A DNA stretch of 30,759 nt from NCBI GenBank assembly GCA_910588295.1, contig CAJUQO010000038.1:1-30759 (forward strand). The letters are read 5' to 3'. Below the pieces are notes generated by a model. It made no database searches. It was not told the DNA's origin and was given only the letters and a program-made list of their open reading frames with translations. A program made the position numbers and the translations under genes. The stretch comes from an uncultured Lachnospiraceae bacterium. GTDB lineage: Bacteria; Bacillota; Clostridia; Lachnospirales; Lachnospiraceae. Numbering within the stretch: the stretch's first letter is position 1; every line of letters begins with the position of its first letter. Below are positions 6,423-13,877 of this stretch, piece by piece.

Positions 6423-6896
6423 ATGGGAAAAATATTCCGTTTCCACTCCGATGTGGATACCGACCAGATCATTGCTTCCCAGTACATTTTATTTCCTACC
6501 ATTGACGAAATGAAGACGTACACCTTTGAATCCCTGGATCCGACCTTTGCCTCCAGGGTGCAGCCCGGAGATTTTGTCGTGGCCTGTGAGAATTTCGGTT
6601 GCGGCTCTTCCAGGGAGCAGGCTCCCAGCGTGCTGAAAGCCCTGGGCGTCAAAGCCGTGATCGCCAAATCCTTTGCCCGGATCTTCTACCGCAATGCCAT
6701 CAATATCGGCCTGCCGGTGATCGTCTGCAAGGATCTCTACGACCAGGTAGCCGATCAGGACGAGATGGAGCTGCTGATGCAGGAAGGGCTGATCAGGGCG
6801 GGCGGCCAGACCTTTACCTGCACGAAGCTGCCCGACCAGATGCAGCGGATCCTGGACCAGGGCGGGTTGATCGCATCATTGAATAAGGAGGACTAA
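6423..6896 (+). CDS. Aconitase-family dehydratase small subunit (LeuD-like), pair 1
   Basis: A 157-residue swivel-domain subunit of a LeuCD/homoaconitase-type hydro-lyase. FHSDVDTDQI (6-15) is the family start; FGCGSSREQAP, the substrate-binding SSRE loop, and SFARIFYRNAINIGLP are intact. The substrate-selecting loop after DTD reads IIASQYILFPTIDEM, not the IIPARYL...T of isopropylmalate isomerases nor YLRT of homoaconitases, so leucine biosynthesis should not be assumed. GAGGAGG precedes the start by 8 bases. The large subunit follows four bases after the stop, with its Shine-Dalgarno inside the end of this gene. Alternatives are a methylmalate/citraconate, dimethylmalate or maleate-type hydratase. 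Confidence 0.85.
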   Translation: MGKIFRFHSDVDTDQIIASQYILFPTIDEMKTYTFESLDPTFASRVQPGDFVVACENFGCGSSREQAPSVLKALGVKAVIAKSFARIFYRNAINIGLPVIVCKDLYDQVADQDEMELLMQEGLIRAGGQTFTCTKLPDQMQRILDQGGLIASLNKED

Positions 6897-6900
6897 GGCT

Positions 6901-8151
6901 ATGGGAATGACAATGGCTGAAAAAATCATCGCCTGCGCGGCCGGCGTGGATGCCGTTCAGGCCGGGGACATCCAGACCGTCACGCTGGACCGCCTGATGA
7001 GCAACGACGGCACCACCCATCTGACCATCGACATGTACAATAACGACCTGAAACACCCTCACATCCGGGATGTGGAGAAGCTGGTCTGGATCGTGGATCA
7101 CAATATGCCCTGCGACAGTCCCAAGACCGCGGGCACTCACAAAAAAATGCGAGATTTCGCCAGGGAGCACGGCATCACCTTCTACGAGGGTGAGGGCGTC
7201 TGCCACCAGGTCATGCTAGAAAAACATGTGCGGCCCGGGGAGCTGATCTTCGGGGCGGACAGCCACACCTGCGCCTACGGGGCCCTGGGGGCTTTCGGCA
7301 CCGGCGTGGGTTGTACGGACTACCTCTATGCCATGGTGACCGGCACCTCCTGGCTGCTGGTGCCGGAGACAATCCGCTTTAACCTCACCGGGAAACTGCC
7401 TGAAGGCGTCTATGCCAGGGATCTGATCCTGACCATCATCGGACGCATCGGGGCCAACGGGGCCAACTACATGGCCATGGAATTCGCCGGAGAAGGGCTG
7501 CACGGCCTGACCATGAGCGACCGTATCTCCGTCTGTAACCTCTGCGTGGAAGCCGGGGCGAAAACGGCTCTGATGGAGGTGGACGATGTGGCCATGGACT
7601 ACCTGAAAGCCCACGGGCGCGAGCCGAAGGCCTGCTTCACCAGCGATGCCGACGCCCGTTTCGCCGCCGTCTACGATATCGACCTGTCGGAGATCCGGCC
7701 CATCGTGGCCAAACCCCATTTTGTGGACAATGTGGTTCCGGCCAGTGAGTGCCTGGGCGTAAAGATCGACGAGGCATTCCTCGGCTCCTGCAACAACGGA
7801 CGCATCGAGGATCTGCGGGTGGGCGCGGCCATTATTCGGGGCAGGAAGGTGGCCCCCGAGGTACGCTTCCTGGTGGTTCCCGCCAGCCGGGAGGTCTATC
7901 AGCAGGCCATGGCCGAAGGACTTTTGGATACTTTCATGGAAGCCGGGGCTATCGTGATGAACCCCAACTGCAGCGTCTGCTGGGGCAGCTGCCAGGGCGT
8001 GATCGGCGAGGGGGAGACCCTGATCAGCACCGGAACCCGCAACTTCAAGGGCCGGGCCGGGCACCGGGATTCTTTCGTCTACCTGGCCTCCTCCGCCACC
8101 GTAACCGCCTCCGCCATCCGCGGGGAAATCACCACAGCAGATCTGCTCTAA
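6901..8151 (+). CDS. Aconitase-family dehydratase large subunit (LeuC-like), pair 1
   Basis: A 416-residue large subunit carrying the 4Fe-4S cluster. Visible marks: DHNMPCDSPKTAG, EGVCHQVM, FGADSHTCAYGALGAFGTGVG and IGANGANYMAMEFAG. The cluster cysteines lie in GSCNNGRIEDL and in NPNCSVCWGSCQG. Two positions depart from the common family pattern: GSCNN in place of GSCTN, and NPNCSVCWG where PGCGPC is usual. The ligand cysteines are kept, so it should be active, but the surroundings of the cluster differ. It forms the enzyme with the small subunit encoded just before it. Reversible dehydration/hydration of a 2- or 3-hydroxy dicarboxylate is expected; the substrate is unknown. Confidence 0.87.
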   Translation: MGMTMAEKIIACAAGVDAVQAGDIQTVTLDRLMSNDGTTHLTIDMYNNDLKHPHIRDVEKLVWIVDHNMPCDSPKTAGTHKKMRDFAREHGITFYEGEGVCHQVMLEKHVRPGELIFGADSHTCAYGALGAFGTGVGCTDYLYAMVTGTSWLLVPETIRFNLTGKLPEGVYARDLILTIIGRIGANGANYMAMEFAGEGLHGLTMSDRISVCNLCVEAGAKTALMEVDDVAMDYLKAHGREPKACFTSDADARFAAVYDIDLSEIRPIVAKPHFVDNVVPASECLGVKIDEAFLGSCNNGRIEDLRVGAAIIRGRKVAPEVRFLVVPASREVYQQAMAEGLLDTFMEAGAIVMNPNCSVCWGSCQGVIGEGETLISTGTRNFKGRAGHRDSFVYLASSATVTASAIRGEITTADLL

Positions 8152-8160
8152 AACATCACG

Positions 8161-8176
8161 CCATACATCTGTATGG
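8161..8176. repeat. Short inverted repeat between the two LeuDC-like pairs
   Basis: CCATAC-ATCT-GTATGG lies directly before the Shine-Dalgarno (AAGGAGA, 8184-8190) of the second small subunit. It could fold in the mRNA or, since its complement contains CAGATGTAT, resemble the GntR operator core. Either role is speculative. Confidence 0.3.
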
Positions 8177-8197
8177 CCCATATAAGGAGAACCAAAC

Positions 8198-8689
8198 ATG
8201 AACGAAACATTTTCCGGAAAAGTCTGGGTTCTGGGGGATGACATTGATACGGATATCATCATCCCCACCGAATACCTGGCCTTAAAATCCGTAGAAGATA
8301 TGAAACCCTACGCCTTCTCACCCCTCCGGCCCGAGCTGGCAGGACAGATCGCCCCCGGGGACATCATCGTGGGGGGCAAAAATTTCGGCTGCGGCTCCTC
8401 CCGGGAACAGGCCCCGGAAATTATCAAAGCCCTGGGCATCCGCTGCGTGGTGGCCCGCTCCTTCGCCCGGATATTCTTCCGCAACGCCATCAACAACGGG
8501 CTGCTGCTCATCGAAAACACCGACCTGCACGACGCCGTGGCAGAGGGCGACACCGTACAGGTGGAGGTCAACCGACAGATCATCCACAACGGCCAGTCCT
8601 ACCCCATTGCCTCCCTGCCCGCCAATCTGGTGGAGATTCTGGAGGCTGGCGGGCTGGTAAAGGCCATGCGCAAGAGAAACGGACTGTAA
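8198..8689 (+). CDS. leuD: Aconitase-family dehydratase small subunit (LeuD-like), pair 2
   Basis: A 163-residue LeuD/homoaconitase-like small subunit. It starts GKVWVLGDDIDTDIIIPTEYL, closer to the standard DTDxIIPxxYL of isopropylmalate isomerase and homoaconitase than pair 1. FGCGSSREQAPEIIKALGI and SFARIFFRNAINNGLL are intact. The selector loop after EYL reads ALKSVEDM, again neither clear LeuD nor clear homoaconitase. It resembles the first small subunit along its whole length, with identity I judge by eye below half, so the two pairs are old paralogues and not a recent duplication. The ribosome binding site is AAGGAGA. The gene symbol is a best guess by family. Confidence 0.8.
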   Translation: MNETFSGKVWVLGDDIDTDIIIPTEYLALKSVEDMKPYAFSPLRPELAGQIAPGDIIVGGKNFGCGSSREQAPEIIKALGIRCVVARSFARIFFRNAINNGLLLIENTDLHDAVAEGDTVQVEVNRQIIHNGQSYPIASLPANLVEILEAGGLVKAMRKRNGL

Positions 8690-8717
8690 CAGGTCTGTCG
8701 GAGGCAGAACTGTTACA
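8685..8717. repeat. Hairpin between leuD- and leuC-like genes of pair 2
   Basis: TGTAACAG (8685-8692) pairs with CTGTTACA (8710-8717); after one mismatch the stem continues TCTG/CAGA. It overlaps the small-subunit stop codon, has no T-run and precedes the Shine-Dalgarno GGAGGG of the large subunit. It may tune subunit ratio or mRNA stability, or be a protein site related to 6260-6286. Confidence 0.45.
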
Positions 8718-8740
8718 ACGGACTGAATTAGGAGGGAACC

Positions 8741-9982
8741 ATGGGGCATACAATCATCGAAAAGATCATTGGCCGGAATACCGGCCGGGACGTAAAACCA
8801 GGGGATATCGTGACAGTGGACGTGGACCGGGTCATGATCCACGACATCTTCATCCCCTTTGTGGCAGATAAATTTGAAGAGATGGGCTTTACAAAGCTCT
8901 GGGAACCGGATAAGGTAGTACTGATCTACGACCACCTGGTACCGGCCAGCCAGGTGGACGACACCAGGCACTTCCACGCAGGAAACGAATTTGTAAAAAA
9001 ATACGGACTGAAAAATATCCACCGCTCCGACGGCATCTGCCACCAGCTCATGACGGAGGCGGGATACGTGAAGCCCGGCCACATCGCTTTCGGCACGGAC
9101 AGCCATACCACCACCTACGGCTGTGTGGGCGCTTTCTCCTCGGGCATCGGCTATACGGAGATGGCATCGGTGCTGGGCACCGGTCAAATGTGGGTCAGGG
9201 TGCCGGAGACCATCAAAGTGACCGTCAACGGAAAGCTGCCCGAAAACGTGGCTTCCAAAGACGTGATCTTAAGACTGATCGGCGATCTAGGCGCGGACGG
9301 CGCCACCTATCAGGCCCTGGAATTTACCGGGACAGCCATCGAAGCCATGTCCGTGGCCAGCCGCATGACCATCGCCAACATGGCCATCGAAGCCGGAGCG
9401 AAATGCGCCCTGTTTACGCCTGATGAGAAAACCGCCGACTACTGCGGCATCACTCTCACCGACGCCGAGAAATCTCTGTTTGGCGATCCCGATGCCAAAT
9501 ATGCGCGGGAAATCTCTTATGAAGCAGAGGATCTGGTTCCGGTGATGGCCTGTCCCTCCCAGGTGGACAATATCCGTCCTGTCCGGGAGCTCGCAGGCAC
9601 CAGGATCGACCAGGTATTCATCGGCTCCTGCACCAACGGGCGGCTGGAGGATCTACAGCGCGCCGCCGCCATCCTGAAGGGCAGAAAAGTCGCTCCTTTC
9701 GTAAAACTGATCGTGACCCCGGCCAGCCGGAAAATCTACCGGGAGGCCATGGCCGACGGCACGCTGGCTGCATTAAGCGAAGCGGGGGCCATCATCACCC
9801 ATCCGGGCTGCGGCCTGTGCTGCGGCCGGGCCGGGGGCATCCTGACCGACGGCGAGCGGGTGGTGGCCACCAACAACCGCAACTTCCTGGGGCGGATGGG
9901 CACCTCCAAGGTAGAGATTTACCTGGCCTCCCCGGCCACGGCGGCGGCCTGTGCGGCCGTAGGGGAGATCGTGGAGCCGTAA
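8741..9982 (+). CDS. leuC: Aconitase-family dehydratase large subunit (LeuC-like), pair 2
   Basis: A 413-residue 4Fe-4S large subunit. Family motifs are standard: DHLVPASQVDD, DGICHQLM, FGTDSHTTTYGCVGAFSSGIG, LGADGATYQALEFTG, GSCTNGRLEDL and HPGCGLCCGRAGG, supplying the three cluster cysteines. It keeps the canonical GSCTN and PGC.LC patterns, unlike its paralogue at 6901. Length and HacA-like features fit the approximately 415-residue archaeal-type LeuC/HacA group and not the approximately 465-residue proteobacterial LeuC. It lies 51 bases after its small subunit. No leuA or leuB is present, so 3-isopropylmalate isomerase activity is only one option. Dimethylmalate dehydratase of nicotinate degraders and citramalate/methylmalate dehydratases belong to the same family. 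Confidence 0.87.
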   Translation: MGHTIIEKIIGRNTGRDVKPGDIVTVDVDRVMIHDIFIPFVADKFEEMGFTKLWEPDKVVLIYDHLVPASQVDDTRHFHAGNEFVKKYGLKNIHRSDGICHQLMTEAGYVKPGHIAFGTDSHTTTYGCVGAFSSGIGYTEMASVLGTGQMWVRVPETIKVTVNGKLPENVASKDVILRLIGDLGADGATYQALEFTGTAIEAMSVASRMTIANMAIEAGAKCALFTPDEKTADYCGITLTDAEKSLFGDPDAKYAREISYEAEDLVPVMACPSQVDNIRPVRELAGTRIDQVFIGSCTNGRLEDLQRAAAILKGRKVAPFVKLIVTPASRKIYREAMADGTLAALSEAGAIITHPGCGLCCGRAGGILTDGERVVATNNRNFLGRMGTSKVEIYLASPATAAACAAVGEIVEP

Positions 9983-10008
9983 CCAGAAAAATCCCTTTTC
10001 TTAGAGAA

Positions 10009-10060
10009 AATTCCGGCGGAAAAGAAACACGGTTCTGCGCGACTTTTTCTGTCCGGAATT
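10009..10060. repeat. Long imperfect hairpin between convergent genes
   Basis: AATTCCGG (10009-10016) pairs with CCGGAATT (10053-10060), and GAAAAG pairs with CTTTTTC further in. It stands just before the stronger terminator at 10066-10100, between the convergent dehydratase and Wzz transcripts, and probably helps 3'-end formation. Confidence 0.5.
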
Positions 10061-10065
10061 ACAAA

Positions 10066-10100
10066 AAAAGCGGTCAGCCTGTTTATGGTTGATCGCTTTT
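10066..10100. terminator. Bidirectional terminator between leuC-like gene and wzz
   Basis: An 11-bp stem, AAAAGCGGTCA (10066-10076) with TGATCGCTTTT (10090-10100), has one G-T wobble. A-run on the left and T-run on the right allow it to serve the plus-strand dehydratase operon and the convergent minus-strand gene. Confidence 0.8.
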
Positions 10101-10208
10101 CCCATCTACATCTGCTTTGCATCATGGCCATTCAGACGCCATGCCATGATCGTTTACTGTTCCCGGTATTACAGGCCAAAACAAATCGCTGCATTAACCG
10201 GCTCTTTC

Positions 10209-11708
10209 TCACTCCAGCACCACGCTGCCGATCACCGGAACCTTATACATCTTGCACAATTCCAGCTCTTTCTGCATATCCGCGTACAGGGACGCGTCGA
10301 CCATCTCCACCAGCACGACGCCGTCTGCCGACACCATCCGCTCCAGAGACTCCGGATCATATACCACAGATTTTCCGTGGCCAATCGTCTTCACCTCGCC
10401 CTGCAGCTTATCGCAGAGCAGCTCCCGGATCTGTCCGCTCTTCTCATCGTGGCAAGCGCTGGTTACATAGACCGACTGCATGTCCGCTTTCTGGGCGGCG
10501 ATACGGATACCCGCGCAGATCATCTCAATGCGCTCTTCCTCCGAGAACTTCGGCCGCCCTCCGGCAAACAGGGATACGATGAACCTGTCGATCTGCCCCA
10601 GGAACCGCTGCCCCACATCCGAAACGGTGAGACTTCCCAGAAGGGGCGTGCCAAACACCTCCTCCATATCATCCTTCACCCGCAGGGCTCCCGCAATCAG
10701 ATACCGGAACGCAATCCAACAGCAGGCCAGGAATGCGCCCACAAAAGCTCCCAGCAGGATATATTTCACACTGATCACCTGCGCCTGGGGTATGGTAGAA
10801 TGATCCGGACGGATCTCCTCTTCTGACCCCGGCTCTTCCTCATCGGTGTCCGCTCCTGCCGTCTCTTTGTCTAATAGAGCCGCGTAATACGTTTTCTGAT
10901 CCTCTGTCATATTTGAAATAACGTTATTCATAGCAGATCTAATGTTATTCAGTCCGGCCACCTGGGCCTGCTGGGCAGCCAGCAACGAGGTATCTGCTTC
11001 CTCGTAATACTGTCTATGGAGCTCTTTTATATCAAAATCCCCGTACAGCGTTTTCAACCCGGGCGTCTCGCTCTCCACCACCTGCTCAATAACCGCTATC
11101 ATCTTTTCGCAGGTTTCCTGATCCTGCCCTATAACGCAAATTGACAGGATAGCGTCGGCCCACTGGCCGACACCGACCAGTTCCCGGACATAAGCGCCGT
11201 CCACATCCCACTGCAGTTCCTCCACGATCCGCTCGCACACCGCCATATTGGTGATCTTAGAGGAAAAAGAGGAAATAATATCACTGGTGGTATCCTTGGC
11301 CTCAATCACCGGGTATACCGCCTGGTAATGATTATCTATATAATACTGCAGCATCATAGTGGGAACCTTGTTGGGATCCAGCTGCATCTTAATCGAATTT
11401 GTATTGTACGCCAGCGTGTCTTGATATTCCTTCTGATAGGACAGATACGTCCCCACCGCCGTTTGCACCTCGGACACCTCTCTTGTCGAAAGCTTTTCCT
11501 CCGCCTGCGAAACCGCAAGAAGCATCTGTTCCTCATCGTCCTCCGGAGTCTTTATCGCTTCCTGGGCCAGCTTCACCGCCCGCGCCGAACGCACATACCC
11601 CACGCCGTCCAGAACCACCGCCCCGATCAGCATCCATACCAGAATCATCCGCCACTTCAGCAGAATCCTGAGCAGTAAATCCTTTACACTTATAGTCATC
11701 TCCTCCAT
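10209..11708 (-). CDS. Wzz-type polysaccharide chain-length regulator with degenerate kinase-like domain
   Basis: A 499-residue inner-membrane polysaccharide co-polymerase. A cytoplasmic start (MTISVKDLLLRILLKWR) is followed by membrane segment 1 (about 20-38), a long external helical region (about 40-310) ending in an acidic stretch (ADTDEEEPGSEEE), and membrane segment 2 (314-337). A cytoplasmic C-terminal domain follows that looks like a bacterial tyrosine kinase (CapB/Wzc) fold. Where the Walker A loop should be it reads VYVTSACHDEKSGQ (413-426), with no GxGKT/S, and the Walker A' aspartates are missing. The end ADGVVLVEMVDAS...VIGSVVLE keeps the fold's last strands. It probably controls chain length without kinase activity of its own. 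AGGAGG lies 5 bases before the ATG. Divergent from the recombinases and from the polysaccharide genes it may serve. Confidence 0.8.
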   Translation of the reverse strand: MEEMTISVKDLLLRILLKWRMILVWMLIGAVVLDGVGYVRSARAVKLAQEAIKTPEDDEEQMLLAVSQAEEKLSTREVSEVQTAVGTYLSYQKEYQDTLAYNTNSIKMQLDPNKVPTMMLQYYIDNHYQAVYPVIEAKDTTSDIISSFSSKITNMAVCERIVEELQWDVDGAYVRELVGVGQWADAILSICVIGQDQETCEKMIAVIEQVVESETPGLKTLYGDFDIKELHRQYYEEADTSLLAAQQAQVAGLNNIRSAMNNVISNMTEDQKTYYAALLDKETAGADTDEEEPGSEEEIRPDHSTIPQAQVISVKYILLGAFVGAFLACCWIAFRYLIAGALRVKDDMEEVFGTPLLGSLTVSDVGQRFLGQIDRFIVSLFAGGRPKFSEEERIEMICAGIRIAAQKADMQSVYVTSACHDEKSGQIRELLCDKLQGEVKTIGHGKSVVYDPESLERMVSADGVVLVEMVDASLYADMQKELELCKMYKVPVIGSVVLE

Positions 11709-11791
11709 ATTTTCCTCCTGTCACCCTCCGTCTTATGTATTTCCTGATTATTATAGCAGTATTTCTCTGCGCATTCCATACCCATCGGCCG

Positions 11792-11816
11792 AAACGCCTT
11801 AATTTAAGCGTTTTTT
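11792..11816 (+). terminator. Orphan terminator-like hairpin upstream of recombinase 1
   Basis: A 6-bp AAACGC/GCGTTT stem with a 10-base loop is followed by six T residues (11811-11816) on the plus strand. No plus-strand gene ends upstream. It may insulate the recombinase genes or attenuate a long upstream transcript. Confidence 0.45.
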
Positions 11817-11902
11817 AGTATAACATGGGACATTTGTTTTTTCAATACTGCCAAAAATAGATTTCCATATTTTCTTTGCGTTATAACCGTTTTATATTGT
11901 TA

Positions 11903-11914
11903 GAAGTATACTTC
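11903..11914. promoter_or_regulatory. Perfect 12-bp palindrome before recombinase 1
   Basis: GAAGTATACTTC is fully self-complementary, about 48 bases before the recombinase start and just after a TATATT (11893-11898) that could be a minus-10. It could be an operator or part of a recombination site; only this copy was seen in the window. Confidence 0.35.
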
Positions 11915-11961
11915 CGCACTGCCGAAGCTATACATCTCATAACAGAAAGGATGGTATAATT

Positions 11962-13722
11962 ATGTACAATGGTGAAATGAACGAAAATTTCCGGCCTCCC
12001 CGGAACAAAAACCGGCTGCTGAAAGTAGCTGCCTATATCCGTGTTTCCACAGATATAGCCGACCAGAAAAATTCCTATGAAACCCAGGAACGCTACTTTC
12101 GCCAGCTTCTGCACCGTAATCCGGAATGGATTTTTGCCGGCATCTATTCCGATTACGGCGTATCCGGCACATCCGGGAACAAACGTACCGGATTTAAACG
12201 TATCCTGCGCCACTGCGCGGAACGCAAAATCGACCGCATCATATGCAAATCTATTTCTCGATTTGCCCGCAACACACTGGATTTTATGAGGGCCTTAGAC
12301 GTCCTGCGGGAATCCGGAACTACCGTCTTTTTTGAAGAAGAAGGGCTGGACACTTCTGACAAAACCACCCATTTCATTTTAACGACCCTGGCCGCTATCG
12401 CTCAGGAAGAGAGCCGTAGTATCTCCGCCAATATCCGATGGGGCAATGAAAAACGTTTTCCCCGGGGGGATGTGCGAAACCAGGCTCTTTATGGCTATCG
12501 CTACACCGGCAGCTATGCCGTCTCGGAGAGTGGATACCGCTATCAGACTTTGGAGATTGTGACAGAGGAGGCGGCCGTCATCCAATGGATTTTTGAACAG
12601 GCGGCACAAGGAGCCACCTGTGGAGAAATTGCCCGGAGCTTAAACCATCGCCGCATTCCCGTACGGCCCAGCGCCTATGCCCGGCAACGGCGGAAGCATG
12701 CCGCCAAGGGACAGCTGCGCAGCGACATTGACGAAGGATGGACCGCCGGGCAGATCCGTTTAATACTCGCAAACGAGCGTTACAGCGGCGATGTCCTCAT
12801 CCAGAAAACCTACACGGAAAATTATCTGACGCACCATATCAGAAAAAACCGGGGCGAAGTAACACAATATTGGGCCCGAGACCATCACCCGGCCATTATC
12901 GGCCGCGAGCTGTTTGAATATGTCCAAAAAGCACGGGCAGCCGGCGCCCCCTCCGAAAATCCCGCACCCCATCCCCCGACGGTATATGCTTTTTCCCGAA
13001 CCCTCATCTGCGAAAACTGCGGCAGATTCTATCATGTACGGAACACGCCCCGGAATCCGATTTGGTTCTGCCCCTCCACCACCCGGAATAATGGAAAAAA
13101 TCTCTGTCACAACCAAAAAGTATACGAGGAACAGCTCATCCGCATGTTCCGTCGGGCCATTCTGGAACGTTTCCGCCTTATGGACACCTGTCCTGCCGAT
13201 CAGCTGGACGTAGCGGATATTATGAGCGGACATTATGCCAGAAAGAAGCGTACAGACGCCGATTTTTCCAGCCAAGCCCCCCTCTTCCTTCCCCATATGC
13301 TGGCACAAATGGAAGCCATACAAAAGATGGATTTCGCAGAACGGGATCGCTCCTTTTTACAGCGCCGGATTCAGGAGACATCAGCATCACCGGACGGCAA
13401 AGGACAGGAGCATACGCTTCTTGCCAAACAGCTTGACTATATGGAAAACTACTGGTCAGAGTTGGAAAAGAGCTACGACTGCAGGGCACAGGCAATCCAG
13501 TGGATGCATACGCTGCCTGAGGGGATTGACGGCCTGATTGAGTTTTTGAATCACCTTACCGACCGTTATGTAAAAGCTTTCGTCCTTTCTATCACGATCC
13601 ATGATCCTCTACATTACACTGTCCACTGGTTTGACGACAGCAAAACGCAGGTGAAGATGTTTAGCAATATCAAAGACCATCGCTGCATAGACACTCCCTG
13701 CGGTGCAACAAATCGGCACTAA
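11962..13722 (+). CDS. Large serine recombinase 1
   Basis: A 586-residue large serine integrase/resolvase, the enzyme class that cuts and rejoins DNA through a 5'-phosphoserine link. The catalytic domain (20-165) has nucleophile Ser29 in AAYIRVSTD, YSDYGVSGTS, and the arginine-rich SISRFARNT (98-105). ESRSISANIRWG leads into the Recombinase domain (about 170-330). A zinc ribbon follows with Cys350, Cys353, Cys370 and Cys382, then a coiled-coil-like helical stretch to about 520. The C-terminal FVLSITIHDPLHYTVHWFDDS is shared in type with recombinases found in tandem sets. Start: ATG after AAAGGATGGTATAATT. It is followed 155 bases later by a second recombinase in the same direction. No phage or conjugation genes are nearby. 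Confidence 0.93.
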   Translation: MYNGEMNENFRPPRNKNRLLKVAAYIRVSTDIADQKNSYETQERYFRQLLHRNPEWIFAGIYSDYGVSGTSGNKRTGFKRILRHCAERKIDRIICKSISRFARNTLDFMRALDVLRESGTTVFFEEEGLDTSDKTTHFILTTLAAIAQEESRSISANIRWGNEKRFPRGDVRNQALYGYRYTGSYAVSESGYRYQTLEIVTEEAAVIQWIFEQAAQGATCGEIARSLNHRRIPVRPSAYARQRRKHAAKGQLRSDIDEGWTAGQIRLILANERYSGDVLIQKTYTENYLTHHIRKNRGEVTQYWARDHHPAIIGRELFEYVQKARAAGAPSENPAPHPPTVYAFSRTLICENCGRFYHVRNTPRNPIWFCPSTTRNNGKNLCHNQKVYEEQLIRMFRRAILERFRLMDTCPADQLDVADIMSGHYARKKRTDADFSSQAPLFLPHMLAQMEAIQKMDFAERDRSFLQRRIQETSASPDGKGQEHTLLAKQLDYMENYWSELEKSYDCRAQAIQWMHTLPEGIDGLIEFLNHLTDRYVKAFVLSITIHDPLHYTVHWFDDSKTQVKMFSNIKDHRCIDTPCGATNRH

Positions 13723-13877
13723 AGATACCATCGCCGGACAGCCTATCATGGTTGTCTTTATTTATGCAACCGTTCAGGCCGGCTGAACCATTACACATTT
13801 TTAACCTGTTACCCTTAGGCTTTGGGCCGAATGGTAACTCCATCTTAATTACACCAGAGAAAAGCGAGGAAGACCAC
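13723..13877. other. Spacer between the recombinases with two inverted repeats
   Basis: Contains GTTCAG-GCCGG-CTGAAC (13772-13777, 13783-13788) and GTTACC (13808-13813) with GGTAAC (13833-13838). The reading frame of recombinase 2 is open back to a TTG at 13752, so part could be coding, but the codons there lack a ribosome binding site. The repeats are candidates for regulatory or recombination sites. Confidence 0.4.

Larger units (their letters stand above)
11709..11961. other. Divergent intergenic region between wzz-like gene and recombinase 1
   Basis: About 250 AT-rich bases that should hold both divergent promoters; none matches consensus well. A terminator-like hairpin with a T-run (AAACGC 11792-11797, GCGTTT 11808-11813, T-run to 11816) points in the plus direction although no plus-strand gene lies before it. 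It may be a relic of a gene displaced by the recombinases. A perfect 12-bp palindrome, GAAGTATACTTC, is at 11903-11914. Confidence 0.4.

Noticed and set aside
7216..8268. 350-codon open frame on the minus strand over the LeuC-like gene
   Set aside because: Shadow of a GC-rich coding region; the plus-strand protein has all aconitase-family motifs and the minus-strand product has none.
8318..9187. 289-codon minus-strand frame across pair 2 of the dehydratases
   Set aside because: Covers parts of two genes and their spacer on the other strand, with no start signal.
6423..9982. Assignment of the double operon to leucine biosynthesis outright
   Set aside because: Selector loops are not canonical, pairs are duplicated, and leuA and leuB are absent, so only the enzyme family is supported.
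13752..13877. Extended N-terminus of recombinase 2 from TTG 13752
   Set aside because: The region holds inverted repeats, lacks a ribosome binding site and encodes nothing family-like; ATG 13878 has GAGGA upstream.
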